Assembly (NCBI GenBank): GCA_000827205.1
Contig: KN832577.1
Location: 500-56,382, forward strand
Length of the DNA: 55,883 nucleotides
Direction of reading: 5' to 3'
Origin: Plicaturopsis crispa FD-325 SS-3
Lineage: Eukaryota > Basidiomycota > Agaricomycetes > Amylocorticiales > Amylocorticiaceae
Shown here: piece by piece, positions 33,421 to 44,012 of the stretch
How the letters are laid out: the number at the start of each line of letters is the position of its first letter
How positions within the stretch are numbered: position 1 is the first letter of the stretch
The notes under the pieces: model-generated
Told to the model about the DNA's origin: nothing
Database searches by the model: none
The model's input: only the letters and a program-made list of their open reading frames with translations
Position numbers and translations under genes: made by a program

Positions 33421-36400
33421 CATGATCGGACTTGTGTGCTCGTATGAGTGGTAGGCCCTTGGGCCACCGCTTGTGCGCGGCACGCTCTTCGCGGTTTGGT
33501 TGTAGGCTCTTTGAGGAACCTCCTCCTTGCTCGCCATCCCACCTGGTTTCTTTGGACAATTGCTCCTCATCCGTCGCACGTCTGTAGTAGGTTTTTCCGG
33601 ACCACCGCTTCTGTGCGGCGCTCGTGGCACGCCAACCCCCACGCACACACACACGTCTCCCATATTTGACACGGCTAACACACCATCCGCATCCGCTGTC
33701 TTATCGGGCTTCCCTCTAGACACCCTTACTTGGCCGGCCCTCGTTTCGCGGTCCCGCTTTTACCTCTCCTCCCTCATCTCTCCGCGTTCTTCTGCGCCCG
33801 TTACGTACCTTCCCTCGCGCCCCTCTGCGCAACCTTGTATGGCCGGCGCCTTCTCTCATGTCCACCGCAAATACCCTCCCTTGCGAAACTCAGCGCACTT
33901 CACCGCGGCCGGTGCTTTATCTCGCGCCCACCATTTACCATCCCTCCTGCCTTTGTGCACCTTAATTTGCCGGCGCACTTTCCCGCCGTGCCTCTGCGCA
34001 CCTGCGAATCTCAATGCAGCGCGTCTGCGTATCCTTAACGCAGCGCGCTATCAATGCACCTTACCACGGCCGGCGCATTCTCTTGCGCCCGCTATCCACC
34101 GCCCCTCGTGCCTTCATGCACCTTTGACGATTTGGGCGCACTTTTCCGGCGCACCTGCGTGTCTCAACGCACTTTACCACGGCCGGCGCCTTTCCTCGCG
34201 CCCGCTGTCTACCATCCTTCGTGCCTTCGTGCACCTTGACGTTGCCGGCGCATCTTTCCGCGTCCGCCGTCTGTACCCTCCCTCGCGTTTATCAACGCGC
34301 TCTACCACTGCCGCATTCCTTGCATCCTACCTGCCTTCGTGCACCTAGACGTTGCCGGCGCATCTTTTCGCGTCCGCCGTCTGTACCCTCCCTTGCGATT
34401 ACCAACGCGCCTTACCTCTGCCGCCGCATTCCTGGCATCCTACCTGCCTTCGTGCGCCTAGACGTTGCCGGCGCATCTTTCCGCGTCCGCCGTCTGTACC
34501 CTTCCACGCGGTTATCAACGCGCTCTACCACTGCCGCCGCATTCCTGGCATCCTACCTGCCTTCGTGCACCTAGACGTTGCCGGCGCATCCTTTCGCGTC
34601 CGCCGTCTGTACCCTCCCTTGCGATTACCAACGCGCTCTACCACTGCCGCCGCCGCATTCCTTTGCGTCCTGCCTGCCCTCTTGTCTGTGCACCTTTGCA
34701 TGACCGGTGCTTACCGCGTCCACTGCCTATCTTCCCTCGCGCCTCTGCGCACCTTTGCATGACCAGCGTGCTCTCCAGCGTATGTGGCCTCCCTTGTGAC
34801 TCTCTATACCCTCTACCACGGGCGGCGCATTCTTTCGCGCCCGCACTCTACCGTCCCTCGTGCCTGCGTGCGCCCTTGCGCGCACTCTCCCGCACTCGCG
34901 GTATTCACCTCGCTTGCAATGATCATCGCACTATGACGGCTGACCCCCATCTACCACCCCTCACGCCTCTGCGCACGTTCCTCGCCCGGCGTTCAACGCG
35001 TCCGCTGTCTACCTTCCTTCGTGCCTCAGTGTGCACCCTTCTCTGGCCGGCGGACTCTCCCACGTCCTCTGTATGGACCCTACCTCGCAATGATTAACAG
35101 TCTCTACCAAAGCTGGTGCACTACCGCGCCCGCTATTTGCGTTTGTGAGTGATCGCCAGGCACTCTACCACGGCAGGCGCAACATCGAGCGGCCACTATA
35201 TGCCTTGCCTTGCGCATCTCGGCGCACCTTCACTAGCCGATGGACTCTCTCGCGTTCGCCATATGTCCCTCCGTCACAAACTAATGTGACTGCCTATATA
35301 CCGGCGCCGTCTTGCTACTGTCCCTGGCGGCTACTCCGACTGTTTATCACGGCCGGCGCGATCTTCAGCGCCTGCCCAAAACCTTCCCTCGTACCTCTGT
35401 GTGCCCTTACTTGGCCAGCGCGGTCGTCGCGCCGGCTGCCTGTAATCTCCCCTGTGTGTATCGCCTCGCTCTACCATGTCCCGCACGGTCTCCCGCAGCC
35501 GACATCTACCTTTCCTCGCCCTTCTCTATATCCTTTCTATGCCTGTTCACAGCCATCAATCACTCTCTGCCGTAGGCACTGTCTGTACCCTCCCTTGTAA
35601 TCATCGAGACTTATTCGAACATCAGTGCGGCTGTCCGCGCCCATCTGCTGTGGCCGGCGCACTTATTGTCCGTGCCCTCCCTTACAATGATTGACAGCTT
35701 GCAAGCAGTTGTCTATGCCCGACATCTAGCGTCCCTTGCGCCTTCGTGTGTTGTTAGACGGCCGCAAGCCCTATCTCTTCCGTTGCGTGTGCCCTCCCTC
35801 GCTAGCTAGTCGCACATTACCACCTGCTCTCGGCGCATGCCGTCTGGCGTTGCTCGCACCGTCTTGCGCACTTTTATTGTAACCGCAGGCTCCGTGTCGT
35901 CTACTGTCTAGCATGCCTCACGGATTCCAGTGCATGGTGTGACTGGGAGCCGACGTCCACACCTTTCCTATTGAGTGCTTCTGCCTACCCTCATCCCGTC
36001 CCTCGCGCATGTCCACGCACTACGGGCCGCTGGGTTGTACCCTCCCTGACTTGCGTACTCTTCGCTCTGGCCAGCTCCGTCTCTAGTGTCTGCTTTATGT
36101 CTAGCTCGCGGACTATGTGCGCCTAACAGGGGTGGTAACTGGTCCCTCCCGGTCCCCGCGTGCATCTGGATGATGTACTGTACTTGGCATACTCTGCCAC
36201 ATCCGCTAACTTTCTTTAGCGAGGACGTACGCACCTTCGTGAGCGGCGCCTTGACCTGCGCGGAAGCTTCCTCCCGCGTAGATTTATGCGCACTTAATAA
36301 TGCCTACTGCACCAATTCCATTCCTTGGAAGCCTTCCTGGACCTGCGTTGGCCCGAGTGCTTGCCGGGGACCACGCTATCCTTGTGTGTACACATGCTAT

Positions 36401-37600
36401 TTCCTACGACTTCCCTGCTGAGCACTTGTCTCGGTACTCGGCCGTATACACAGTGCATGTTTGCACCCTCCCGTATCATGCCTGTCCCCTCGCGAGCTCC
36501 AGGCTGCTGAGTCTGCCTCGCTGCCATTCCGGTGCACATTCGTGCTGTTCCTTCGTTCTACATTGCTCACGGACAATTGCCATGTGGCGCCTCGTAGGTA
36601 CTTACCTTGCCAGTGTCTGTGCATATCTCCATATGTAATGACTGTAGCACTTGCCTCAGTTTTTGTCTGGCCGCCGCTCTGCATGGTTAGTAGACCGGCT
36701 GTGAGTAGCAAACTGTACCATACCTAGTCTGTCTAAAGTGTGAAATCCTGCGGCGCACCTCATGTCCTGTGCCCTACTGCGCCTCCTGCCTTGAACCTTC
36801 GAACGTCCGCTGATCCTTCCGCGTCGATTTCTCGTGTTGCACACACTTTGCCGTCCCTACCGGCCGGGCCATTTTTGTTCTGCGCTTGTGCGAACACGGA
36901 GGTAGAATTGTATTGCTCGTGATGCCTATAACCACCTATTGCCTTTTACTTGTCTGGACTTTGATGTATTCTGCTGTGATTTACCTACACTGTGCTTGCT
37001 GGCTGTGCCTATTATGCCCCTGCAGATGGCTCTGCTCATCGGTTTGTGACTGCAATTATTTGTAAATGTCTCTTAAACTACCTCACCATCAACCACCGAT
37101 GCCTACGCGTCCGCCGTTGCGGCTTCCTGGACGGACGCTCCCCGTCAGCTCTTGAGTTTCTTGGTGCCGAGGAGCTTTGTCTGTCCCGCTCGAAAATGTC
37201 CTGTGCTTATACCCGCAATTCCCGCCGAGTGAACATATTCCCTGTGCTCTCCTTGCAGGACCACCTGCCAGATTTGCGAGATCTCTTGTCTCAGCTTATC
37301 ATAGTATTTGTGGACTACTCGGGAGTGCACAAAAGCAAGAGTTCTCAACATACTCTGAGCGTCCAGCTCTGGACCGCTGTTGGTAAAATCGTGAAACCGT
37401 CACCTCTTATTATCGCCGCATAAACCAGCTCCTTCCTTCCTTCCTTCCTTTCTCCGCGCACGGGGCCGCCCGACGTCTAGTTCTCGTTTGGGTGATGTGG
37501 TTTGCCGCCTGTGGCCATAGCTGAACGTTGAACGGTGACGTCCCCTGTAGATCCTTACCTACTCAACACCCGCTATACGGTGTGTGTGACTCCCTTCTGG
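33421..37600. repeat. C/T-rich degenerate satellite, best preserved as 113-bp units at 34150-34690
   Basis: CTGTACCCTC recurs at 34271, 34381, 34494 and 34607 (spacings 110, 113, 113) within units containing GACGTTGCCGGCGCATC, TTACCAACGCGC and CATCCTACCTGCCTTCG. Outside this core, diverged copies share ACCACGGCCGGCGC (34062, 34170, 34816, 35168 and 35345) and CTCGCGCCCGC. The long plus-strand frames here (for example 33527-34348 and 34465-35097) arise because the repeat lacks stop codons, not because it codes. The strong strand asymmetry (pyrimidine-rich plus strand) continues to about 37.6 kb and again after 40.04 kb. Confidence 0.7.
37431..37451. repeat. (CCTT)n microsatellite
   Basis: Five uninterrupted CCTT units lie at the end of the C/T-rich region. 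Confidence 0.85.
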
Positions 37601-38119
37601 CAAAGCCCTGTCTCCGTCTTCGGAGCATCAGCAAACCTCAAGTCGTCTGAATCGTCTTAGCCAAGCGCAATAAGACATTTCAGACACTCAGAAAAAATTC
37701 TGAATCAAGCTATGTACCTCTTAGTAAGACATCGATGTCTGGGCTCAGACCTGAATAAGACCGTTTAAGATCAACATTCAGACCGTTCCAGAGACTTCAA
37801 TCTGCAGTCAGACGGGGGCCCATACACTCAGATCACACAAAAAGTAGGTTAAAATCAATTATATTAGGCATATAAATTACAATATACATGATACGAAGTA
37901 CTACATGGGCTATGGCATGGCGCAATAAGAAAATCGCCTCCAAAGCGAAAGCGGATCTCGCGTGGACGGGATGAAGCAAGTCCCGTGGGCAATGCGACGG
38001 CGAGGCGTCGGGTGCGTGCAGGCACGCGCGGTCCGCACTCTAGCGCATGCCAGCGTTGGCCCTACGCCTAGCTGTCGACAAAGATGCACGGTATGCACGC
38101 CCTGTGTCGAGCGTGCATG

Positions 38120-38620
38120 CGTGCATCCTTATACGGCGTGACACGAGAGCCATTGTGGCGTGCGGCTAGTGTGCGCCGGCGTGGGGAGTACGCGAGCGTG
38201 TGCATGTCGTGGTGCGCGCTGGTGTTCGCTGGCGTGTGGTGTACGCTGTTGTGTGGTTAGCGTGCGACCGAGAGGAGCGGGGGTGCGCTTTTCAACGGCT
38301 GGGCAATGGGGCGCACCGGTGTTTGGCACTGACATGTGCTCGTGTGAAGCACGCGCTGCACGCGCGTGTGTGAGCGACTGGGCATGGGTCGCCTGATGGA
38401 ACGCGCTGGCGTGGGGCGTTTGCGGGCATGGGACTTGCTGGCCGGCGGGTAGCCTGCACTCGCATGGAGCGGTGTGCGTGTTCTGCAACGTCGAGGCTTG
38501 GGGCGCGCGCCGGGGAATGAGCTGGCGTATGCGCCGGCATGGGGAGTCGCTAGGGGGCGCTATCGTCAGGTGGTCGGCTAGCGCGGAAAGTGCTAGCGCA
38601 CGCGCAAGTGGGAGTGGTGC
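38120..38620. repeat. GC-rich degenerate minisatellite inside element B
   Basis: Short words such as GCGCTGGCGTG, GCCGGCGTGGGG and GCGTGTG recur irregularly (for example 38175, 38215, 38228, 38408 and 38530). A similar texture is found at 42860-43320. Frames in it have no family resemblance. Confidence 0.45.
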
Positions 38621-39240
38621 GACTTACCCGTTTATCGTTCCTCGTGGTCGCGCTGCTACAGCTCCCGCAGCTTCTCCTCTCTTGTCCTGCATCGTCCTCG
38701 GCACCGGGCATTCCCTATCGTGGCGGCGTGAAGTGTCACGATGAAAGCACGACAGCGTCGTACGCGTCGGAGAAAACTGATGAGTAAGAGAAAATGGTCA
38801 GATACACGAAATTGAACATGAACAAAAGGGGAGAACATACGCAGGGCACTGAGCCCATTAGCAGGAGTGCAGTTGCCGTCAAACGACGACCGTTGACGCC
38901 GTCGAGGAAAGCATAGTGCATGGCCTAGTGCGCAGCCAGCCATGCCTTCTGCGGGTAGCCAGGCCCTAGGTCGGGACTGAAGGGGAGCAGAAAGGAGCCC
39001 AGTTTGAGTACAAGCTGAGAGAGACGGCGAGAGACAGACGTGCGCACGGTGGTAAACTGTGAGGGCGTCGACGTGGCAAATTGAACTTTGATTCGAGCGG
39101 AGTTTCAACCACTTGCGTTCGTGAGCCGTCGTCGTTGTCGACTCTCGTCTCGTTTTCTCTTCTCGCTATGCCGTATGCCGCCAGACTCGCCCCCAGATCG
39201 TCCACAACAACAGCAGAGACGCCAGCGAGAGCGCGAAGAA

Positions 39241-39276
39241 ATCCCACAACCCACCGATATCCCACAACCCACCGAT
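39241..39276. repeat. 18-bp perfect tandem duplication
   Basis: ATCCCACAACCCACCGAT is repeated twice head to tail. Confidence 0.9.
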
Positions 39277-39349
39277 TTCGCACCCAAAGGACAGCGCACC
39301 GCCAGCACCACGTCCTCAGGAAAAATCACCACGAAAGACACCACACGTT

Positions 39350-39500
39350 AGGAACACCGTGTCACCCCGGGTCATGTCCCGGGGTACTTTGGTGACCCCA
39401 GGACCCTTTCCCCAGTCCCGGCTGTGCCATGACAGCCCCGTCCCAGCATCCGACGGGGATATGACCTCCCGGTGACGGTCCAGCCGGGGTTCCCTCCCGT
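39350..39500. repeat. GGTGACC/GGTCA-rich block inside element B
   Basis: It contains GTGTCACCCCGGG, GGTGACCCCAGG and GGTGACGGTCC. Read on the opposite strand it resembles the block at 52430-52520 ahead of hAT copy 2 (ACCTGGGGTCACCGC, GGTGACCGTTGACC). It may be a relic of that hAT family's subterminal sequence. Confidence 0.4.
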
Positions 39501-40043
39501 CGTGGGCTACAGTATTCATCCCCGTAGTCCTCGTCTTACTGACCATTTTCCTTTTCTTATCTAGCAGTTTCGTACGACGAATAGAAACTACCGCTGCACC
39601 TGAGCCCTCCGCATTCACGCTGCGCTGCACGCTCACTCTTCCCATTCACGCATCTCCGCATCCCCCCTGCACGCAAGCCATCACACCGCTGTGTGTACGC
39701 CTGCACCTCGAGCATCCGCACGGCCGGGTGCAAGGCCCTGTGGCTCCGCGCTTCGAGCTTGCGGTCTTTCTAGTTCCATGCCTCCTGTTCCACTCACCTA
39801 CGGCAGTGTAGCTTTCGGATCCGCGTATATTTCTAGTTGCGCAAAGCCCGTATGTATATAGGATGTCTGTAGTATATCTTTTTGGTGGTATTCTGAATTC
39901 CTGATTTTTTTTGCTCCCTCTTGATTTCTGAAAGCGATTTCGTCGTCTTAATTGTCTTAGAATGGTCTGGAAAATAATCACTACAGACTGTTCAGTGGCT
40001 TCAGACATATAAGACGAATCAGACAGATGTAGGTTTGCTGATG

Positions 40044-41078
40044 AGGCCCTGCGCGCACTTACATCGTCTTGTTTTGAACAAGTCTATGCCCTTGGTATAG
40101 ACGGACAATGTTGGAGTCCGCGCTGCCCTCTTGTTCTTTCCGTTGTCTGGCGACTCCGTCAACAACTCATGACGTTACATGGTCGCTCTGCCTTCACAAA
40201 TGCTGTGAGTACTGCCACTGAGCTGCACGGCGGTCTTCACAATTTCTCTCGCAATCTACTTATTTGTTTCCTCCCAATATCAGTGCCAGTCTTGCGCCCG
40301 GAGCATTGCACCCTGGCCGCGGCGCGAGCATCCCCGTCGTATACTTGTGCGCCCGCTACAGCTCTCACACTTGCTCAGATTTGTGGTTTTGTCCTACCGG
40401 AGCGGCGGGAATCGCATATTATGCGTCTGGCGCTCGATATCCCTGTGCACCGCCTCCTAGGGTGAGCAGACATTCTTCAATCTGCGGTGTTGATGCATAA
40501 GGTGCAGCTTCAGTTCACTTACACCTGTCGTACAAAGTCTGACATTGCCCGCTGGCGTTCTCATACACTGCTGGCTAGTTCACAACGAGTGCCTTCATGA
40601 TCATAGCGAGCGGTCTTTCTCGAGTATACCTCCCACGCTCTGGGTGTCTCCTCGCGCTCTCGTCAAGCGCCTTCGGCTTGCGTGTTGGGCTTTTCCCGAT
40701 TCACGCTCCCTCGCCACACCACAGAGTCCTATCTCGCTCGGATGGCTTAGCCTTCCGAGCGTCAGGGCGGATTCTCCCCCCATACATAAGCACTTGTGCC
40801 ATTCCGACTGGCATTGTCTACCACACGTAGATCTCCTCTGCAACCGTGCGCACACCGGACACGAGTTCCTATATCGTGTTAGGAAGCAATCGTTTGACCT
40901 TACACACTCGCAAGCTCGTGCTCACGGTCAAACAGCACTCATCCTACGCATGTTCCTATTTTCCACACCATACCCTTCTCTCTCATAGGGGTCTATTCGC
41001 AGTGGTTCCTGTTTCCTACTTATTCTCCGCATTAGACAATCTAAGCCCTGCCGGTGGTGTAATCAGGACGTACCTGCT
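40044..41078. repeat. continuation of the C/T-rich satellite-like DNA
   Basis: The plus strand is again pyrimidine-rich with GCGCCCGCTAC- and CTCGCGCTCTCG-like words, as left of element B. The 147-codon frame at 40545-40988 lacks family motifs and I attribute it to base composition. Confidence 0.4.
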
Positions 41079-41724
41079 TTACCGTTGATCACCATCGGGG
41101 AGTCGCCATCGTCCATCTTTCCCCGATTCACTGTCATCGTCACAAACTATCTCCGAATTTTCATCCCCTATATACTGACAATGAGAAATATCTGACAACA
41201 AAAAAAATGTACTCACCGTGTTCCATATTTACTGGCCGCTCAAACTCAAAAGTCAGGAAGTGGACCGGGGTGCCGTCAAACTCCTCATCCAGAATCCACT
41301 TTGACACAACAGTGCCGGGGCGAATGGTTATCTGGTCCACAATGTCACCCGAGAGCGCTCCCTGCATGTTTCCTGAAATCAGACCGACAACATGGTCTTC
41401 TACACCAATTGGTCTGTAATCGCGCAGGAGGTCCTTGGATCTAATCCGCCACATAGGCGAGAACGTATCATTTTCAACCCGTTCTATCTGGTAGAAGCGA
41501 CTGTTGAGGTCCAGGTCAACCGGGATTCCGCGCTGTATGAGGTAGTCGCTGTGCTGCATGTATTCTTCATCGGACAGGTACCTACAGAGCAAGTCAATAC
41601 GGATGAAGAACATATACATCACAGGCATTCCGTACCTCCCTTGCACCTGCCTGTAGCATCCAAGGGCACGGTTGCGCCATATAAATTCTGCGACGTCTGT
41701 GCTAATGGATATCTGGAAAGTCAT
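41079..41724 (-). CDS. small hypothetical protein, intact
   Basis: I do not recognise a family. The start at 41724 gives MTFQISISTDVAEFIWRNRA. The frame then runs through CYRQVQGR, YLSDEEYMQHSDYLIQRGIP, DTFSPMWRIRSKDLLRDYRP, HVVGLISGNMQGALSGDIVD and VSKWILDEEFDGTPVHFLTF to NMEHG. A 45-65 bp intron (GTGAGT donor, ATATAG acceptor) leads to an acidic C-terminus, DENSEIVCDDDSESGK, with stop TAA at 41079-41081. A 57-bp stretch after CYRQVQGR has a GTACGG donor and TGTAG acceptor and encodes an incongruous hydrophobic segment, so it may be an additional intron. That would give about 190 residues, otherwise about 210. There is no signal peptide and no frame break. It is the only apparently intact non-transposon gene between 28 and 46 kb. 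Confidence 0.55.
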
Positions 41725-42046
41725 ACTGGGAAGGGGGAATGGGAAAGCAGGAGAACCAAATAGCTCAGCTTATTAGACAGTGCGGAGTTTACAAGGTTCT
41801 AGAGTGTTACCTGCTTTTCTTCTAACGAAGTGTACAGCACGTTTCCGGAGCATTACAATTAAACACCGATCAAGGGCGCGCACATTTCCAATGCGCATGT
41901 AGCACAAAAGGAGACATGGTTGTCCCATCTATTATCGGAGTTGACAGGGTTGGGCGACCAGTACATGTACAGATTCAAGCATCAAGCGCCAGCAGCAGTG
42001 TAAGAACCTCATCAGCACTTGGTCTTGCATCCCTTTCATGCGTCCA
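41725..42046. other. intergenic stretch, nothing recognised
   Basis: This is the upstream flank of the small minus-strand gene. No repeat or motif was found before the CATCAGG word at 42047. Confidence 0.35.
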
Positions 42047-43570
42047 CATCAGGAAAAACCTGAAATCCTAATGAGAGTTATTTAGGCCTAAATACCAGGC
42101 TTTAGGAAATTTTAGCATAAGATTAGATTTAGAGGTTCTAAGCTAGCCCCCCCCTCTTATTAGCATGGAATTAGACTCAAATTAGACTCATTTTAAGAGA
42201 GTTTTTAGGCAAGTCTTGAGACAAGTTTTTAAGCCTATCTAAGGACCAAGGTAGAGCCAAGGAGTGCAAATTTACTGTCTAACATGGGCACTGATTTATC
42301 AAAGTCTAGATGTACTTAGATCCAAGTGTATGGCATATGTATCATAAGAACTTGAATTGAGCACATAGCACTCAAGCAGTAAGGAAAACACAATATATTC
42401 ATGCTCTAATACACTAATACATGGGGTTACACTACATACTCCATGACACTGCTCTACCACCTGCAGTAGTGCTTGAAACCTACATAAGGATATAACATAA
42501 CAGGATCAGCATCAGTGAGCAACAATGTAAAAAACATACAGGTAGACCCATACTGCCAATGAGCAAGAATCCAGGACATGTATCTACCATCTAAAAGACA
42601 ATGAGCACACATTGCATGACAGTCATAAGAGCACTCACCTATCAGTGTATGCGGTATCAAGAGCCGGCTAGAATGTACGCATCGCGGGAGCGCACATAGC
42701 TGCAAGAGTATGGCATGATAAACGGCACGTTGAAAGAAGGAACAGCGGGGCATACCTGATCACGAATCCAGCTCCGTGCTATACAGCGAGGCACGCTCGT
42801 GCACGCTCCAGCGTCGTTGTCAAACGCAGGCGCAGGCGATTGATGTCTTGCATGAGCACGAGTGTGCAGGGCGTCCCCTTTAGAGTCCGCGCCAACGCGG
42901 GTACGCACGGCGCCGGTGGGGATACACGAGCCGGTGGGGATACACGAGCCGGTGGGGATGAGCACGGCGCCGAAGTGGACGTGCGACATGGGTGCGCGTG
43001 TGCCAGTATAGACGCACGCGACGCTGGTGGAAATGCGTGCCCATCGAAACGTGCACGGCGCTAGCAGGGATCGGCAAATTGGGAAGAATGTGGAAGGCGC
43101 CATCGTGGGCGAGCGAGATGCTGGTGCGCGTGTGTGACGTGGCAGGCGTGCGCGCACGACACTGGTGGGGACGAGCGAGCTGGGAGGAACGTGTACGGCC
43201 CCGTTATGGGGGTGTCATCTGCTGCTGCAAGTGTATTATGTGGCGCGCATCTAGACGCGCGCAACGCAGGCGTGAACGCGCGAGGTGGCGACGTGAGTTT
43301 GCGGGGGGGGTGGTAGTTTTGGTGAACGGGCACCACGATGTGAGTAATCGTTCGGCGGCCAAGCCGTATTGTTACGCACCTTTTTTCAAACTCTATGCAA
43401 CCTCTGAATGCGACGGCAGTGGAGGACAGGAGGGGCGCGAGACGCTCACGGGCGTACTGCGGAGCATGCTTGAGCGCAACGAGGAGGGCCTACTATGCGA
43501 GAAAGGGACTTAGACGGACGCGAGCGACGATGCTGGGCAAATTGAAGCGGAGTTTCAAAATTCCACGAAC
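42047..43570. mobile_element. possible third CATCAG-family element (C), right end not defined
   Basis: CATCAGGAAAAACCTGAAATCC at its start resembles the left end of element A. It is followed by about 200 bp of TTTAGG, TCTAAG and ATTAGACTC words like the subterminal zones of A and B. Further in, CAATATATTCATG and a CACTACATACTCC-like stretch resemble CAATATACATGATAC...TACTACATGGG at the same relative place in element B (37880). GC-rich minisatellite follows in both, and GCAAATTGAA...GCGGAGTTTCAA occurs in both (39080 and 43540). No matching right terminus was found, so the boundary is a guess. Confidence 0.35.
42912..42959. repeat. 18-bp tandem repeat, 2.7 copies
   Basis: GCCGGTGGGGATACACGA is repeated at 42912 and 42930, with a partial third copy at 42948. 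It lies within GC-rich minisatellite DNA that continues to about 43320. Confidence 0.9.
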
Positions 43571-43579
43571 ATTCGAGCA

Positions 43580-44012
43580 TTGTATCCCTGCGTCTTGCCC
43601 GCGTCCAAAGTGCGTCCACATACACGATTCTTCAAGCTTCAAGACTTTTGCCAATTGTTTCACCATGCTCGTTGCCGTTCCGTTGACGTTTTCAAGGGCG
43701 CCCCCGCTGATTCCACCGTAACAGCGATGATGCTGCACAGAACTTGGCCTCGCTCAAGTTCTCTCCGTCGAACTGCGGGGTCAGAACCAAGTAGACCACC
43801 GCGTTCTCCATAACCCGCGAGACGGCAAAAGCGGTGAGCCAACACTTTATAGACGCTCGTCTGATTGAAAACGCCGCCGACCCGTCGTCCGATCTCTTCA
43901 AGGACTCTCGAAGTACGTCCTCACGCCGAAAGGCCTCCATGTCCTCGAGCGCTTCATCAGCAAGAACGGCATCAGCTCCGATCACCTACACCAAGTCTTC
44001 ACGTCTCAGTAC
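43580..44012 (+). pseudogene. DEP-domain fragment of an FlbA/RGS-type regulator
   Basis: The plus strand encodes, in changing frames, TMLVAVPLT near 43668, VFKGAPADSTVTA near 43692 and AQNLASLKFSPSN near 43735. After an in-frame TAG at about 43789 come AFSITRETAKAVSQHFIDAR, LIENAADPSSDLFKD and, one base out of frame, YVLTPKGLHVLERFISKNGI (from 43911), then SSDHLHQVFTSQ. These blocks fit the tandem DEP region of fungal RGS proteins related to FlbA, which switch off G-alpha signalling. No RGS domain follows: similarity ends at about 44012, where KDZ-related sequence begins on the other strand. At least three lesions make it non-functional. It is probably a captured or relocated gene fragment. 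Confidence 0.65.

Larger units (their letters stand above)
37626..40043. mobile_element. non-autonomous TIR element B (CATCAG family), about 2.4 kb
   Basis: The left end at 37626 reads CATCAGCAAACCT, then GTCTGAATCGTCTTAG. The right end at 40043, in reverse complement, reads CATCAGCAAACCT, then GTCTGATTCGTCTTA. The first 13 bases are identical and most of the next 20 match. Both ends carry dense TCTTAG/TAAGAC/CAGAC words (37650-37810 and 39940-40030), as in element A. The interior has no recognisable transposase. The element separates two stretches of the same C/T-rich DNA (33.4-37.6 and 40.04-41.0 kb), as expected of an insertion. No clear target duplication was found (AG on both sides at most). 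Confidence 0.7.

Noticed and set aside
34150-34690. CRISPR array
   Set aside because: The repeats are 110-113 bp, diverged and contiguous with no spacers, and the genome is eukaryotic.
33527-35097. Long overlapping plus-strand frames (up to 273 codons) as a repetitive protein gene
   Set aside because: Several frames stay open at once, the 110- and 113-bp units are not multiples of three, and composition alone (C/T-rich, few A) explains the lack of stops.
37626-40043. LTR retrotransposon or solo LTR
   Set aside because: The termini are inverted rather than direct, there is no TG...CA end pair, and no reverse transcriptase or integrase motif occurs anywhere in the window.
40545-40988. 147-codon frame right of element B
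   Set aside because: It lies in C/T-rich satellite-like DNA and has no family resemblance.
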